Shown piece by piece: positions 40,847-51,148 of a stretch of 64,000 nt of DNA (within the stretch, counting starts at the first letter, position 1; each line of letters opens with the position of its first letter). Under the pieces are notes generated by a model that did no database searches, had not been told where the DNA came from, and worked only from the letters and a program-made list of their open reading frames with translations. Origin of the DNA: Mesorhizobium sp. 113-3-3 (GTDB taxonomy: Bacteria > Pseudomonadota > Alphaproteobacteria > Rhizobiales > Rhizobiaceae). The position numbers and the translations under genes were made by a program. The stretch spans positions 806,001 through 870,000 of the forward strand of contig NZ_AP023243.1 in assembly GCF_016756495.1 (NCBI RefSeq). The letters are read 5' to 3'.

Positions 40847-42589
40847 CTAGCTATCTTTTCGTTGAAGCATGATCTTTTCCGAAAACCGGTTCCCACTTTT
40901 CGGGATCATGCTTTGCGTCGCGCCGGCTTGGCTGCCGTCTCGCGCGAGATAGGCATGCAAGGCCGCGACCACCTGGGCGCCCTCGCCGACGGCCGCCGCG
41001 ACGCGCTTGACCGAACCGCAACGCACGTCGCCGATGGCAAACACGCCGCTGCGGCTGGTCTCCATCAGGCCATGTTCCGGTCCGAGCTCCGATCCGGTGC
41101 GGATGAAGCCCTTGGCATCCAGCGCCACATTGCATTGCGACAGCCAGTCCGTATTCGGGTCGGCGCCGATGAACAGGAAGAGATGGCGGATCGGGCGCGT
41201 CGTCTCCTCGCCGCTGACGCGGTTGCGCCAGCGGACAGTGGCAAGGTTGCCGTCCTCGCCGTCCAGCGCCTCGATTTCGGTCTCGGTCAGCACCTCGATG
41301 TTCGGCTGCGCCTTGATACGCTCGACCAGATAGCGCGACATCGAGGCATCGAGGCTGCCGCCGCGCGCCAGCAGCGCCACCTTGCGCGCATGGCTGGCGA
41401 GGTAGACCGCCGCCTGGCCGGCCGAATTGCCGGCGCCGACCAGCGCCACTTCCTGGCTGGCGCAAAGCCGGCCTTCGATGGGCGAGGCCCAATAGTGCAC
41501 GGAGGTGCCCTCGAACTGCGACAGGTTGGCGACGTCGAGGCGGCGGTAGCGCGCGCCGCTGGCGATCACCACGCTGCGCGTGCGCACCGTCTCGCCATCG
41601 CCGACATCGAGCAGGTAACGGGCGCCTGAATTGTCGGTCGCCGCGCTCAAGAGCTTCGCCTCGTCGGGGATCACCATTTCGACGCCGAATTTCTGCGCCT
41701 GGTTGTAGGCGCGCGCCATCAGCGCCATGCCGGTGATGCCGGTGGGGAAGCCGAGATAATTCTCGATGCGCGAGGAGGCGCCGGCCTGCCCACCAAAGGC
41801 CCGGCAATCGAGCACGATGGTCGACAGCCCTTCCGACGCCGCATAGACGGCCGCGGCCAGCCCCGCGGGCCCGGCGCCGACAATGGCGACATCATAAAGC
41901 GTGTCCGCGTCGATCGGCCTGAGCAGGCCGATGCAGCGGGCGAGGTCCTTCTCGCTCGGATTCATCAGCAGCCTGCCGTTCGGGCACAGCACCACCGGCC
42001 GATGGTGCGGATCGACCTCGAAGCGCTCGACCAGGGTTTTGGCGCAGGGGTCGCTGCCGGAATCGAGCACGCGGTGCGGCTGGCCGCTGCGGGCCAGGAA
42101 ACCCTGCAGCCGCAGCACGTCGGCATTGCCTGATGGTCCGATGATGATCGGACCGCTGGTGGCGCTTTCCAGCAGTCCGACGCGGCGCAGGATCAGCGCC
42201 CGCATGATGCGCTCGCCGAGATTGGCCTCCTGCACCATCAGGTCGCGCACGCGCCGCGAGGGGATGACGAAGGCCTCGACCGGCTCGGCGGCCTCGGCAT
42301 TGACCAGCGAGGGCCGGGCCGAAAGCTGCGCCAGCTCGCCGACGAAGCTGCCCGGGCCGTGGCTGACGATCGTCTCGCGCCGGCCGAGCCCATCCTGCGT
42401 GATATCGACCTTGCCCGACAGCACGACGATCAGGCCGGGCGCGACATCGCCGGCCTTGATGATGTGCTCGCCGGCGGCATAGGCGCTGGCCTCGCCGAAG
42501 CGGCGCATATGGTCGATGTCGGCCTCGCTCAGCGTGGGAAAGGCCTGATCGCGACGGGCGCCGAAGATTGCGGTGGAGGATTGAGACAT
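40847..42589 (-). CDS. cNMP-binding domain fused to thioredoxin-reductase-like flavoprotein
   Basis: A 580-residue fusion. Residues 20-135 are a cyclic-nucleotide-binding domain (GEHIIKAGDVAPGLIVVLSG, GSFVGELAQLSARPSL). Residues 145-225 look thioredoxin-like. Residues 230-550 match thioredoxin reductase: FAD loop VGAGPAGLAAAVYAA, NADPH loop VGAGNSAGQAAVYLA, and GVFAIGDVR. The redox CxxC normally after the NADPH loop is missing; that region reads SVHYWASPIEGRL. The C-terminal tail SMIPKSGNRFSEKIMLQ is encoded by a palindromic repeat. It likely signals redox or nucleotide state together with the downstream UBP zinc finger. Confidence 0.9.
   Translation of the reverse strand: MSQSSTAIFGARRDQAFPTLSEADIDHMRRFGEASAYAAGEHIIKAGDVAPGLIVVLSGKVDITQDGLGRRETIVSHGPGSFVGELAQLSARPSLVNAEAAEPVEAFVIPSRRVRDLMVQEANLGERIMRALILRRVGLLESATSGPIIIGPSGNADVLRLQGFLARSGQPHRVLDSGSDPCAKTLVERFEVDPHHRPVVLCPNGRLLMNPSEKDLARCIGLLRPIDADTLYDVAIVGAGPAGLAAAVYAASEGLSTIVLDCRAFGGQAGASSRIENYLGFPTGITGMALMARAYNQAQKFGVEMVIPDEAKLLSAATDNSGARYLLDVGDGETVRTRSVVIASGARYRRLDVANLSQFEGTSVHYWASPIEGRLCASQEVALVGAGNSAGQAAVYLASHARKVALLARGGSLDASMSRYLVERIKAQPNIEVLTETEIEALDGEDGNLATVRWRNRVSGEETTRPIRHLFLFIGADPNTDWLSQCNVALDAKGFIRTGSELGPEHGLMETSRSGVFAIGDVRCGSVKRVAAAVGEGAQVVAALHAYLARDGSQAGATQSMIPKSGNRFSEKIMLQRKDS
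40865..40914. repeat. Palindromic repeat at the 3' end of the flavoprotein gene
   Basis: AAGCATGATC at the left pairs with GATCATGCTT at the right, with the inner arms TTTTCCGAAAACCGG and CGG..CACTTTTCGGGA also partly matching. Similar GATCATGC/CCGAAAA palindromes are common in Rhizobiales genomes. Here it lies inside the reading frame and supplies the last residues of the protein. Confidence 0.75.
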
Positions 42590-42785
42590 GAGCGGGAGCG
42601 TAGCGAAGAGGCCGCGCGGTTTGAAGCGGTTTGTTCGGGGACTGGCCAGGAGGGGAGGTTTGGCCTCTGCGCTTCGTCATCCTCAGCCCGGGGATCCGCG
42701 ACGATGATCCGCCCGGAAATGACGAAGTCCGTGGTCAAGATTTATGAGAAGGAATTCGCTCGTCCCGTTGGTAGTCGGGAAAAAA

Positions 42786-42870
42786 TGGTGCCCAGAAGAG
42801 GACTCGAACCTCCACTCCTTGCGGAACACGGACCTGAACCGTGCGCGTCTACCAATTCCGCCATCTGGGC
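42786..42870 (-). tRNA. tRNA-Leu (anticodon CAG)
   Basis: Reading leftward the 85-base gene begins GCCCAGATGGCGGAATTGGT and ends TCCTCTTCTGGGCACCA, with the 3' CCA encoded. The acceptor arms GCCCAGA and TCTGGGC pair. The anticodon stem CACGG/CCGTG encloses TTCAGGT, giving anticodon CAG. The long variable arm TTCCGCAAGGAG marks a class II tRNA, and the G-T-rich D loop TTGGTAGACGC fits leucine. The T loop GGTTCGAGTCC is standard. Confidence 0.97.
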
Positions 42871-42881
42871 TGGTGCGGGCT

Positions 42882-42910
42882 CATGTAAGCGGGCAAGCGA
42901 TGGCTGTCAA
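42882..42910 (-). promoter_or_regulatory. Promoter of the tRNA-Leu gene
   Basis: Reading leftward, TTGACA (42910-42905) is followed after exactly 17 bases by TACATG (42887-42882), close to the sigma-70 consensus. The tRNA 5' end is 12 bases beyond the -10 box, at 42870. Confidence 0.75.
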
Positions 42911-42956
42911 CGCGCTTTTTTGAGGGCCGATGCTCGCCGGCTCAGTTTCGGGCGTT

Positions 42957-43123
42957 GGCGCCGCCCCTCACCTGCCTGCCGGCATCCTCTCCCCGTATAG
43001 AGACGGGAGAGGGACGCTATCATCACCGATTTCGCCAATCGCCGGTGTTTCGGCCAGCAGCCCCTTCTCCCCGTCACTATACGGGGAGAAGGTCCCGGCA
43101 GGGGGATGAGGGGCAGCGCCGAC
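42957..43123. repeat. Family A intergenic palindromic element
   Basis: Ends GCGCCGCCCCTCACCTGCC and GGGATGAGGGGCAGCGCC are inverted. Inside are CTCTCCCCGTATAGAGACGG and CCCCGTCACTATACGGGG, also inverted. It is clearly related to the element at 24404-24641 and lies between the tRNA-Leu promoter region and the gpmA stop. Confidence 0.75.
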
Positions 43124-43154
43124 TTTTACAATTGATGACCGAGGCTTATCGCCG

Positions 43155-43775
43155 TCAGCCCTCCAGCACTTCCTTCGACGCCACGGTCGAATCGGCGTTG
43201 AGCTGGTAGATGACCGGTACGCCAGTGCCGAGTTCCAGCTTGACGATCTCCTCGCCCGACTTGCCGTCCAGCGCCATGATCAGTGCGCGCAGCGAATTGC
43301 CGTGGGCGGCGACAAGCACCGTGCCGCCGCGCAGCACGTGCGGCTGCAGGTCGTGGAGGTAGTAGGGCCAGACGCGGGCGCCGGTGTCCTTCAGGCTCTC
43401 GCCGCCGGGCGGCGGCACGTCGTAGGAGCGGCGCCAGACATGCACCTGCTCCTCGCCCCATTTCTTGCGGGCATCGTCCTTGTTGAGGCCGGAGAGGTCG
43501 CCATAGTCGCGTTCGTTGAGCGCCTGGTCGCGGATGGTCTTCAGATCGCTCTGGCCCACCGCGTCGAGAATGTGCTGGCAGGTCTTCTGCGCCCGGGTCA
43601 GCGCCGAGGTGAAGGCGATGTCGAACTTCAGGCCGCGCGCCTTGAGTTTTTGCCCGGCGGCCTTGGCCTCGGCGTGGCCCTGCTCGGTCAGGTCGACGTC
43701 GCGCCAGCCGGTGAACAGGTTTTTCAAATTCCATTCGCTCTGGCCATGGCGCACGAGCACGAGGGTTCTCGACAT
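43155..43775 (-). CDS. gpmA: 2,3-bisphosphoglycerate-dependent phosphoglycerate mutase
   Basis: A 206-residue cytosolic enzyme of glycolysis and gluconeogenesis that interconverts 3- and 2-phosphoglycerate. [20 protein letters not shown] contains the catalytic phosphohistidine, [20 protein letters not shown] the substrate loop, and [13 protein letters not shown] the second His. The length fits the short alphaproteobacterial form rather than the 250-residue enteric one. The gene follows dapB by 41 bases on the same strand and is probably co-transcribed with it. Confidence 0.95.
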   Translation of the reverse strand: MSRTLVLVRHGQSEWNLKNLFTGWRDVDLTEQGHAEAKAAGQKLKARGLKFDIAFTSALTRAQKTCQHILDAVGQSDLKTIRDQALNERDYGDLSGLNKDDARKKWGEEQVHVWRRSYDVPPPGGESLKDTGARVWPYYLHDLQPHVLRGGTVLVAAHGNSLRALIMALDGKSGEEIVKLELGTGVPVIYQLNADSTVASKEVLEG

Positions 43776-43816
43776 GTTTGCTCCCTTCAGATTGGCAATT
43801 TGGCAGATTGGCCGTT

Positions 43817-44662
43817 TCAGCTCAGGCCGAGCACGTCCCGCATCGAATAGAGTCCCGGCTTCTTGCCGCGTGCCCAGAGCGCCGCCTTGACGGCGCCGCG
43901 GGCGAAGATGGCGCGGTCCTCGGCGTGATGGGACAGCGTGATGCGCTCGCCTGTGCCGGCCAGGATGACGCTGTGGTCGCCAACCACAGAGCCGCCGCGC
44001 AGCGTGGCGAAGCCGATCGTGCCCTGCTTTCGCACGCCGGTATGGCCGTCGCGTGAACGCACATCGTTGCCGGCGAGCGCAATGCCGCGCCCGGCGGCAG
44101 CGGCCTCGCCGAGCAGCAGTGCCGTGCCTGATGGCGCGTCGACCTTGTGCTTGTGGTGCATTTCCAAAATCTCGATGTCGAAATCGTCGGCGTCGAGCGC
44201 ACGCGCCGCCTGCTCGACCAGCACCGCCAGCAGGTTGACGCCGAGGCTCATATTGCCCGATTTGACGATCGTCGCGTGGCGCGCGGCCGCCGCGATTTTC
44301 GCATTGTCGTCGACCGAACAGCCGGTCGTGCCGATGACATGGACGATGCGCGCCTGCGCCGCGTAGCCGGCGAATTCCACGGTCGAGGCCGGCGTGGTGA
44401 AGTCGAGCACGCCGTCGGCCTTGGCAAAGACCGGCAGCGGATCGTCTGATATCGGCACGTTGATGATGCCGATGCCCGCCAGCTCACCGGCATCCTTGCC
44501 GAGATGCGGCGAATCCGCGCGTTCGACCGCGCCGATGACGCGGGCGCCCGGAATGGTGTGGATGGCGCGGATCAGCGTCTGGCCCATGCGGCCGGCCGCG
44601 CCCACCACCACAAGGCCCATGTCGCCTGCCGGCTTGCCGGCTGTTGCCGATGTCTCGCTCAT
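43817..44662 (-). CDS. dapB: 4-hydroxy-tetrahydrodipicolinate reductase
   Basis: A 281-residue NAD(P)H reductase of the lysine/diaminopimelate pathway. [18 protein letters not shown] is the nucleotide-binding motif, VIGTTGCS and the catalytic [18 protein letters not shown] block with its paired His and Lys is the DapB signature. Its ATG overlaps the stop of the ABC transporter gene by four bases, so these two are translationally linked. It likely continues into gpmA. Confidence 0.96.
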   Translation of the reverse strand: MSETSATAGKPAGDMGLVVVGAAGRMGQTLIRAIHTIPGARVIGAVERADSPHLGKDAGELAGIGIINVPISDDPLPVFAKADGVLDFTTPASTVEFAGYAAQARIVHVIGTTGCSVDDNAKIAAAARHATIVKSGNMSLGVNLLAVLVEQAARALDADDFDIEILEMHHKHKVDAPSGTALLLGEAAAAGRGIALAGNDVRSRDGHTGVRKQGTIGFATLRGGSVVGDHSVILAGTGERITLSHHAEDRAIFARGAVKAALWARGKKPGLYSMRDVLGLS

Positions 44663-46518
44663 GCCTTGCTCCCGGCGCTGGCCTCGGTCTCAAAGTCCTG
44701 GGACGAAGTCTGGATCGGTGCGCTGTCGTCGACAAGCCCCAGCCCCTTCTTGCCCTGCACCCGGTGGAACCGTGCATAGACACTGTGCGGGTCGGCCATC
44801 AGCGCGGCATGGGAGCCTTCCTCGACCACCCTGCCCTGTTCCATGACGATGATGTGGTCGGCATTGACCACCGTCGACAGGCGGTGGGCAATGACGATCG
44901 TCGTGCGGCCTTCCATGACATGGGTCAGCGCTTCCTGGACGCGCGCTTCCGCCTCGTTGTCGAGCGCCGAGGTCGCCTCGTCGAGCAGCAGGATCGGCGC
45001 CTGGCGCACGATGGCGCGGGCGATCGAAACGCGCTGGCGCTGGCCGCCGGAAAGGGTCGAGCCGCCTTCGCCGACCGGCGTGTCGTAGCCTTGCGGCTGC
45101 TGGCGGATGAACTCGTCGGCCGCCGCCTGTTTCGCCGCGCGCTCGATCTCGGCGTCGGTGGCAGACATGCGGCCATAGCGGATGTTGTCGCGGATCGTGC
45201 CTTCGAACAGATAGGGCGACTGCGAGACATAAGCGATCGAGCCGCGCAGCGACTGCTTCGTCACCTTGGAAATGTCCTGCCCGTCGACCTCGATGGAGCC
45301 GGACTCGACATCGTAGAAGCGCTGCAGCAGCGCCACCAGCGTCGTCTTGCCGGCGCCCGACGCGCCGACGATGGCGGTCATCTTGCCGGCGGCGGCGACG
45401 AAGCTCAGCTCCTGCAGCACCGGCATCTCCTCGACATAGCGGAAGGAGACATTGTTGAAGCGCACTTCGCCTGACGTGAAGTGTGCCTCGACGGCATCCG
45501 GCGCGTCGCCCTGCTGCGGCTCGAGGTCGAGCAGTTCGTAGATCATGCGGGCGTTGACCAGCGCGCGCTCCATGCCGACCTGCATGCGCGCCAGGCGCCT
45601 CGCGGGGTCGTAGGCCAGGATCAGCGCGGTGATGAAGGAAAACACCGCGCCCGGCGGCTGGCCGAGAACCAGCGCCCGGTAGCCGGAATAGGCGATGACG
45701 GAGGTGACGGCGAGGCCGGCCAGCATGTCTGAAATCGGCGCCAGCCGCTCCGAGACGCGGGCGATCTTGTTCGAGCGCTGCTCGGCCGTGTCGGCCAAGG
45801 CGCCGATGCGGCTTGCCAGCTGGTCCTCCATGGTGAAGGCCTTGACGATGGCGATGCCTTGCGTGGCTTCCTGCACGGCGCCGATCAGCCTGGAATTGAT
45901 CAGCACGGATTCCCGCGTGATGCGCCGGACGCGCCGCGTCAGGTAGACAACCGCCCAGATCAGCGGCGGTCCGATCAGCAGCGAACTCAGCGATAGGATC
46001 GGATCCTGGTAGATCATGATGCCGACAAGGCCGACCAGGGTCACCGCGTCGCGGGTGATGGATGTCAGCGTGATCGACAGGAGGTCGCGGATGCCGCCGA
46101 CATTCTCGTTGACCTGCGCCGCCAGCCGGCCGGAGCGGGTGTCGTTGAAGAAGCCCACGCCGAGCTTCATCAGATGGTCGAAGATGCGCTTCTGGTAGCG
46201 CGCCACCAGATTGTTGCCGATCGTGGCCAGCGCCACCGCCTGGCCGTAGCCGGCGAAACCACGCACCAGGAAGGCGCCCATGATGCCGGCGCAAATCCAC
46301 ACCACCAGATCGCCGCGCCGTTCGTAGAAGATCTGGTTGACGATCGGGCTCATGATCCACGCCGTGAAGGCGGTCGTGCCCGACACCAGCAGCATGCAGG
46401 AGACGGCGACGACATAGGACCAGCGATGATCGCGGCCGTTTTCAGCGAGAATGCGGCGCAGCACGGCGTTGACCTCGCCAACGCTGGCTTTCTGCTTGTT
46501 TGGAGCTTGAAGTGTCAA
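44659..46518 (-). CDS. MsbA-type ABC exporter (membrane and ATPase domains fused)
   Basis: A 619-residue half-transporter. Residues 1-330 hold six membrane helices ([41 protein letters not shown]) of the type I exporter fold. The ATPase has Walker [17 protein letters not shown] near residue 400, the signature [15 protein letters not shown], and Walker [13 protein letters not shown]. It resembles lipid A/lipid flippases such as MsbA and other homodimeric exporters, so lipid export is plausible, but the substrate is not proven. It precedes dapB and is separated from glk by 135 bases. Confidence 0.9.
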   Translation of the reverse strand: MTLQAPNKQKASVGEVNAVLRRILAENGRDHRWSYVVAVSCMLLVSGTTAFTAWIMSPIVNQIFYERRGDLVVWICAGIMGAFLVRGFAGYGQAVALATIGNNLVARYQKRIFDHLMKLGVGFFNDTRSGRLAAQVNENVGGIRDLLSITLTSITRDAVTLVGLVGIMIYQDPILSLSSLLIGPPLIWAVVYLTRRVRRITRESVLINSRLIGAVQEATQGIAIVKAFTMEDQLASRIGALADTAEQRSNKIARVSERLAPISDMLAGLAVTSVIAYSGYRALVLGQPPGAVFSFITALILAYDPARRLARMQVGMERALVNARMIYELLDLEPQQGDAPDAVEAHFTSGEVRFNNVSFRYVEEMPVLQELSFVAAAGKMTAIVGASGAGKTTLVALLQRFYDVESGSIEVDGQDISKVTKQSLRGSIAYVSQSPYLFEGTIRDNIRYGRMSATDAEIERAAKQAAADEFIRQQPQGYDTPVGEGGSTLSGGQRQRVSIARAIVRQAPILLLDEATSALDNEAEARVQEALTHVMEGRTTIVIAHRLSTVVNADHIIVMEQGRVVEEGSHAALMADPHSVYARFHRVQGKKGLGLVDDSAPIQTSSQDFETEASAGSKA

Positions 46519-46653
46519 ATCGGGAGCTTCGTGGGTTTTCCGCCAGGGACCGGGCTGTAATTCGGCACTCCTCTTAGCGCCATGCGGCCGGCTTGCCTAT
46601 GCCCGCGGCTGATTAACTTCGTCGCGGGCGGCCCGGGCGCTTCGAGCCGGGTT

Positions 46654-47673
46654 TCAGGCCTGCCAGCGCCGGCCCGCCGTCTGGACGCCGAACAGCGACG
46701 GGTTCCTTGCATAGGCGGCAAGGCCGAGAAGTGCGGCCAGCGGGTGGGTGATGACATAGACGGGCATGGTGCGCATCAGCGCGCTGTGCGGCGCCTTGTC
46801 CTCGAAGGCGGCGCGGAAATTGCCCTCCTTCAGCGCCGGCACGATCTTCTGCGCGATTCCGCCGGTCAAGAACACGCCGCCACGGCTCATGAACACCAGG
46901 GCAAGATCGCCGGCGGTGCGCCCGAGGCACGTAACGAAGGTCTCCAGCGCTTCCTCAGCCACCGGATCGGTCTTGGCCAGGGCCGCGCCGGTGATCTCTG
47001 CCGGCGTGGTGAAGGGCGAGGGCTTGCCGTCCGCCTTGGCCACCGCCCGGTAGACGTTGACGAGGCCGCGCCCGCACAGGATCTGCTCGCCCGAAATGCG
47101 GCCCTCGAGCTTCTCTATATGCGGGAAAACCTCGAAATCGCGCGGCGTGCGCGGGCCGATATCCATATGGCCGCCCTCGCCGGGCACCGGAATCCAGTGG
47201 CGCAGCGCATGGACCAGCCCGGCGACGCCGAGACCGGTTCCGGGGCCGAGCACGACGCGGCCGGCATTGGGCTCCGGCGTGCCGCCGCCGATCTTTTCCA
47301 TATGTTCTTCGCCGAGCGCCACGACGGCCAGCGCCTGCGCCTCGAAATCGTTGAGCACGACGATGTCGCTCAGGCCGAGATTGGCGAACATCTGCCTGGG
47401 CTTGACGACCCAGGGGCAGTTGGTGAGCTCGATCTCGTCGCCATCGACCGGACCGGCCACCGCCAGCACCGCCGAATTGGGGCGGACCGACGAGCGGTCG
47501 AGCACCGCCGCCTGGATCGCCTCGTCGATCGTGTTGAAATTGGCGGTCTGGACGATCTGCGGCTCGGTCGGTTCGGAATTGGCGTCGAGCACGATCGAAA
47601 AGCGCGCATTGGTGCCGCCAATGTCGCCGATCAGGATCGGAAACCGCAAAGCTGTTTCGTCGTCGCCTGCCAT
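46654..47673 (-). CDS. glk: Glucokinase
   Basis: A 339-residue ATP-dependent hexokinase of the bacterial Glk (ROK-unrelated) type. [18 protein letters not shown] is the ATP-binding phosphate loop, [19 protein letters not shown] carries the catalytic Asp, and [15 protein letters not shown] is the second ATP loop. It phosphorylates glucose to glucose 6-phosphate, feeding the Entner-Doudoroff and pentose routes used by rhizobia. The start ATG 47673 gives the expected length. Confidence 0.94.
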   Translation of the reverse strand: MAGDDETALRFPILIGDIGGTNARFSIVLDANSEPTEPQIVQTANFNTIDEAIQAAVLDRSSVRPNSAVLAVAGPVDGDEIELTNCPWVVKPRQMFANLGLSDIVVLNDFEAQALAVVALGEEHMEKIGGGTPEPNAGRVVLGPGTGLGVAGLVHALRHWIPVPGEGGHMDIGPRTPRDFEVFPHIEKLEGRISGEQILCGRGLVNVYRAVAKADGKPSPFTTPAEITGAALAKTDPVAEEALETFVTCLGRTAGDLALVFMSRGGVFLTGGIAQKIVPALKEGNFRAAFEDKAPHSALMRTMPVYVITHPLAALLGLAAYARNPSLFGVQTAGRRWQA

Positions 47674-47771
47674 GCTCTTCGTCCGCCTCGTTCTCGGCAG
47701 CCTCTCACCGCCTCGTCGTTGACTAGCGCATGGCCCCGCAAAGGGAAAGCCGCTTGAGTGTCAGTTTTCGA

Positions 47772-47887
47772 GCGCTGGCGCCGCCCCGCATTGACGCGGC
47801 AAGAAGGGCGCCCGCGTCCAGGCAGGCTTCTTTCGCCCTGTTTACGGGGAGAAATGCCCGGCAGGGCAATGAAGGGCTGCGCCGACT
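47772..47887. repeat. Degenerate family A palindromic element
   Basis: GCGCTGGCGCCGCCCCGCAT on the left and GGCAATGAAGGGCTGCGCC on the right match the ends of the family A elements at 24404 and 42957, with several changes, and GTTTACGGGGAGAAATGCCC corresponds to the inner arm. It fills the space between glk and mepA. Confidence 0.55.
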
Positions 47888-47934
47888 TCGGAGGTTTGCC
47901 CATTCCCCAGCTCAAACCGGACGCTAGAGCGCCG

Positions 47935-49014
47935 TCATTTCGCTGGCGGCCGTGGCCGTGGCACCGGCGCGCCCATTCTGGGGGTCGCCGCGAAAGCATT
48001 TGCCGCGCCTGGCAAATCGGCCCCGCCACTGGCCGTGGCGGCAGGCTGAGGCGGCGTTTCCGGTTCGGGTGCGGCGACCGCGACCGGCACGGCGCTGCCA
48101 TGATAGGTCGCCGCCTCGGCTGACTCTGGCCCCGGCGCTTCGAGCACGGCGCGGCATTCCTTGGGCAGGTTGGCCATGGTCATCACGTCGCGTGCCTTCG
48201 GCGCATCCGGGTTCTTGTTGGGCCGCCACGGTTCTTCGGTGAACCACCAGGCCAGCGGCTTGCCGCAGCCGTCATCATCCGGCGTCGCCTCCTGCGCCTT
48301 GCAGTTGGGCGAGCCCGGCTGGCAGCCGATGCGCATGTGGAAATGATAGTCGTGGCCCCAGAACGGCCGGATCTTGCGCAACCAGCCGCGGTCGCCCTTG
48401 ACGGTGTCGCAGAGCTTTTTCTTGATCCCGGGATTGACCAGGATGCGCTCGACTTGCGCGTAGCTCGCCGCCCGCTTCAAGAGCGCGGTGTGCTGCGGCG
48501 TCCACAGCGCGTCCTTTACCAGATGGGTCTTCTCGTCGACCATCAAGGTGGCGCTCATCGATTCGCGCTGCGCCCTGGTCATGGTGCGGTCCGGCATCGG
48601 CGTCAGCCAGACGTCGGCGTCGAGCCCGATCTGGTGCGAGGCATGGCCTGTCATCATCGGGCCGCCGCGCGGCTGCGAAATGTCGCCGATCAAAAGGCCC
48701 GGCCAGCCATCGGCAGCAGCGTCGCGCGACAGTTTCTCGATCAGCGCGATCATCGCCGGATGGCCCCAGCGCCGGTTGCGCGAGGGCCGCATGACCTGCC
48801 AGGTCGGGCCGTCCATGGGGATGGCGACACCGCCGGCGAAGCAACCCTTGGAATAGAAGCCGAAGGATTGCGGAGCGGTCGCGGTCGGCAGTTTCTCGGC
48901 GCCGAACAGGTCCTTGGCCCGTTCCTCGGACAGTGCCGGCTGCGCGGCAAGACCAAGCAGACAGAACACCGCTGCCAGCAGTGATTTCTTGCCGAGCCGC
49001 ATCGCTGTCTTCAT
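47935..49014 (-). CDS. mepA: Penicillin-insensitive murein endopeptidase
   Basis: A 359-residue periplasmic LAS-type metallopeptidase that cuts D-Ala-meso-diaminopimelate cross-links in peptidoglycan. The signal peptide is MRLGKKSLLAAVFCLLGLAA up to ALSE. Zinc-binding residues are in GHASHQIGLDADVWLTP near residue 145 and FWGHDYHFHMRIGC near 245. The C-terminus carries a proline/alanine-rich tail that enteric MepA lacks. ATG 49014 has GGGGAT upstream; M51 is a fallback start. It is monocistronic. Confidence 0.93.
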   Translation of the reverse strand: MKTAMRLGKKSLLAAVFCLLGLAAQPALSEERAKDLFGAEKLPTATAPQSFGFYSKGCFAGGVAIPMDGPTWQVMRPSRNRRWGHPAMIALIEKLSRDAAADGWPGLLIGDISQPRGGPMMTGHASHQIGLDADVWLTPMPDRTMTRAQRESMSATLMVDEKTHLVKDALWTPQHTALLKRAASYAQVERILVNPGIKKKLCDTVKGDRGWLRKIRPFWGHDYHFHMRIGCQPGSPNCKAQEATPDDDGCGKPLAWWFTEEPWRPNKNPDAPKARDVMTMANLPKECRAVLEAPGPESAEAATYHGSAVPVAVAAPEPETPPQPAATASGGADLPGAANAFAATPRMGAPVPRPRPPAK

Positions 49015-49097
49015 GAAACCGGATCCCCACTGCAATCCCAGGCCCAAATCATAGCACGCAACGCAACGTGCTTCGATCGCCCTACCCCTTGGCGCAA

Positions 49098-49997
49098 TCA
49101 GCACTTTATCGGGCTGCGCGCCTCGCCGTCGCGCCAGTCGCCGCTTGCCCACATATGGTCGAAGGCGGCGCGGTAGTCCGAAAAGCGAAAGCCATAGCCC
49201 GCCGCCTTGATCGCCGCATTGGCGACACGCTTGTTCTCGCCATAGAAGGACCGTGCCATGGGCGAAAGTTGGGCGGTCTCGAAAGGAATTTCCGGCGGCG
49301 GCTCGACGCCCATCAGCGACGCGGCATAGGCGACGACATCCTGCGGCGGCGCCGGCTCATCATCGGTGACGTTGAAGATGCCGCCTGTGTTGCCTGCGAT
49401 AAGCTGCCAGAGCGCGCCGGCGATATCGTCGCAATGGATGCGGTTGAACACCTGGCCGGGCTTGACCAGCCGCCTTGCGGTGCCGCTCTCCAGATTGACC
49501 AGCGCATTGCGGCCCGGGCCGTAAATGCCGGACAGACGCAGGATCGCCACCGGCCGGCCGATTTCCTCGCCGAGTTTCAGCCACGCCTGCTCGGCCTCGA
49601 CCCGCATGACAGAGCGCTTCGACACCGGCCGGCAGGTGGTCTTTTCGTTGACCCAGGCGCCGCCGTAGTCGCCATAGACGCCGACGGTCGAGAGATATGC
49701 GATCCATTCCAGTGCCGGCATCCCTGCGATTGCCGCCCGGGCGGCATTCAAGACGGGGTCGCCGGCCTCTTCCGGGGCAACCGAAATCACCAGATGCGTC
49801 GTTTCCTCCAGCGCCGCGCCGATTTCGTCCGTAAGCGTGCCGTCAAACTGCAGCGGGGCGATGCCGGCCTGGCGCAGCGACGCGAATTTTTCCTCGGACC
49901 GCGTCGTGCCAAGGATGGCAACGGCATCCTTGTTGGCGCGGGCAAAGGCCTTGCCGGAATAGCCGGCGCCGAAGATGAAGATCTGCTTTTGGCTCAT
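49098..49997 (-). CDS. SDR/NAD(P)-dependent epimerase-like protein
   Basis: A 299-residue extended Rossmann-fold protein. [17 protein letters not shown] is the nucleotide-binding glycine motif, in the GxGxxG form seen in atypical SDRs of the YeeZ/WcaG group. [14 protein letters not shown] matches the usual S-Y-K-like active region, and [16 protein letters not shown] is a typical epimerase segment. Its ATG overlaps the queG stop by four bases, so it is co-translated with that gene. The substrate is unknown. Confidence 0.8.
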   Translation of the reverse strand: MSQKQIFIFGAGYSGKAFARANKDAVAILGTTRSEEKFASLRQAGIAPLQFDGTLTDEIGAALEETTHLVISVAPEEAGDPVLNAARAAIAGMPALEWIAYLSTVGVYGDYGGAWVNEKTTCRPVSKRSVMRVEAEQAWLKLGEEIGRPVAILRLSGIYGPGRNALVNLESGTARRLVKPGQVFNRIHCDDIAGALWQLIAGNTGGIFNVTDDEPAPPQDVVAYAASLMGVEPPPEIPFETAQLSPMARSFYGENKRVANAAIKAAGYGFRFSDYRAAFDHMWASGDWRDGEARSPIKC

Positions 49998-51148
49998 GCA
50001 TGCGCCCTGTCTGGCCGCGCCAGGCGCCATTCCTCGCGCACCGCCGCATCGTTCTCGGTTTCCAGACCGGTCACGGCCCGCTCCGCATATTCGGCATCGG
50101 GCACCAGCCGCGCCAGCGCCCATATTGCCGCGCCCCGCACCAGCGGCGAGGGATCGGCGAGCAACGCACGCACCGGGACGGCCAGAGCGGCATCGCCGGA
50201 ATTGCCGGCGGCGATCAGCACGTTGCGCACGAAACGGTCGCGGCCGATGCGCTTGATCGGCGAGCCGGAGAAGAAGGCGCGGAAGGCCGTGTCGTCCAGT
50301 TCGAGCAGGTCGGCGAGCGCCGGCTCGCGCAAATCGTCGCGCGCGGCGAGTTTGGCTTCCGACGCTGTCCGCGCGAACTTGTTCCATGGGCAGGCGGCCA
50401 GACAATCGTCGCAGCCATAGATGCGGTTGCCGATTTTTTCGCGGAATTCATGCGGGATCGGCCCCTTGTTCTCGATGGTGAGGTAGGAAATGCAGCGCCG
50501 CGCATCGAGCCGGTAGGGCGCCGGGAAAGCATCGGTCGGGCAGGCGTCGAGGCAGGCGCGGCATGAGCCGCAATGGTCGATCTCGGCGTGGTCGGGTGTG
50601 AGTTCGGCCGTGGTGAAGATGGTGCCGAGGAACAGCCAGGAGCCGTGTTCGCGACTGACCAGATTGGTGTGTTTTCCCTGCCAGCCGAGGCCAGCGGCTT
50701 GCGCCAGCGGCTTTTCCATCACCGGAGCGGTATCGACGAACACCTTCACGTCGCCGCCGGCGCGCGCCACGATCTTGCCGGCGATTTCCTTCAGCCGGCC
50801 TTTGATCACATCGTGATAATCGCGGTTCTTCGCGTAGACGGAGATGGCGCCCAGGTTGTGCCTGGCCTGCAGGTCGCGCGGATCATGATCCGGCCCGTAA
50901 TTCATCGCCAGCACGACGATCGAGCGCACGTCGGGCCAAAGCGTGGAAGGCTCGCTGCGCCGCGCAATCGTCTCGGCGATCCACTCCATCGAGCCGTGAA
51001 AACCGTCGGCGACGAATTCGGCCAGGCGCGCCGGCGCCAGCGGGATGGCATCGGGAGAGGTGACGGCAATGGCATCGAAGCCGGCGCGCTGCGCCTCCGC
51101 GTCGATCAGCGCGCGCAGTTTTGCGGCGTCAGAAATCGAGGTCCGCAT
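49994..51148 (-). CDS. queG: Epoxyqueuosine reductase
   Basis: A 384-residue cobalamin and iron-sulfur enzyme that reduces epoxyqueuosine to queuosine in tRNA wobble positions. Two 4Fe-4S motifs are visible, [18 protein letters not shown] near residue 192 and [17 protein letters not shown] near 248. The N-terminal region with MNYGPDHDP and [20 protein letters not shown] is typical, and C-terminal HEAT-like helices follow. It overlaps the GST gene upstream by 20 bases, and the epimerase-like gene downstream by four. Confidence 0.95.
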   Translation of the reverse strand: MRTSISDAAKLRALIDAEAQRAGFDAIAVTSPDAIPLAPARLAEFVADGFHGSMEWIAETIARRSEPSTLWPDVRSIVVLAMNYGPDHDPRDLQARHNLGAISVYAKNRDYHDVIKGRLKEIAGKIVARAGGDVKVFVDTAPVMEKPLAQAAGLGWQGKHTNLVSREHGSWLFLGTIFTTAELTPDHAEIDHCGSCRACLDACPTDAFPAPYRLDARRCISYLTIENKGPIPHEFREKIGNRIYGCDDCLAACPWNKFARTASEAKLAARDDLREPALADLLELDDTAFRAFFSGSPIKRIGRDRFVRNVLIAAGNSGDAALAVPVRALLADPSPLVRGAAIWALARLVPDAEYAERAVTGLETENDAAVREEWRLARPDRAHA

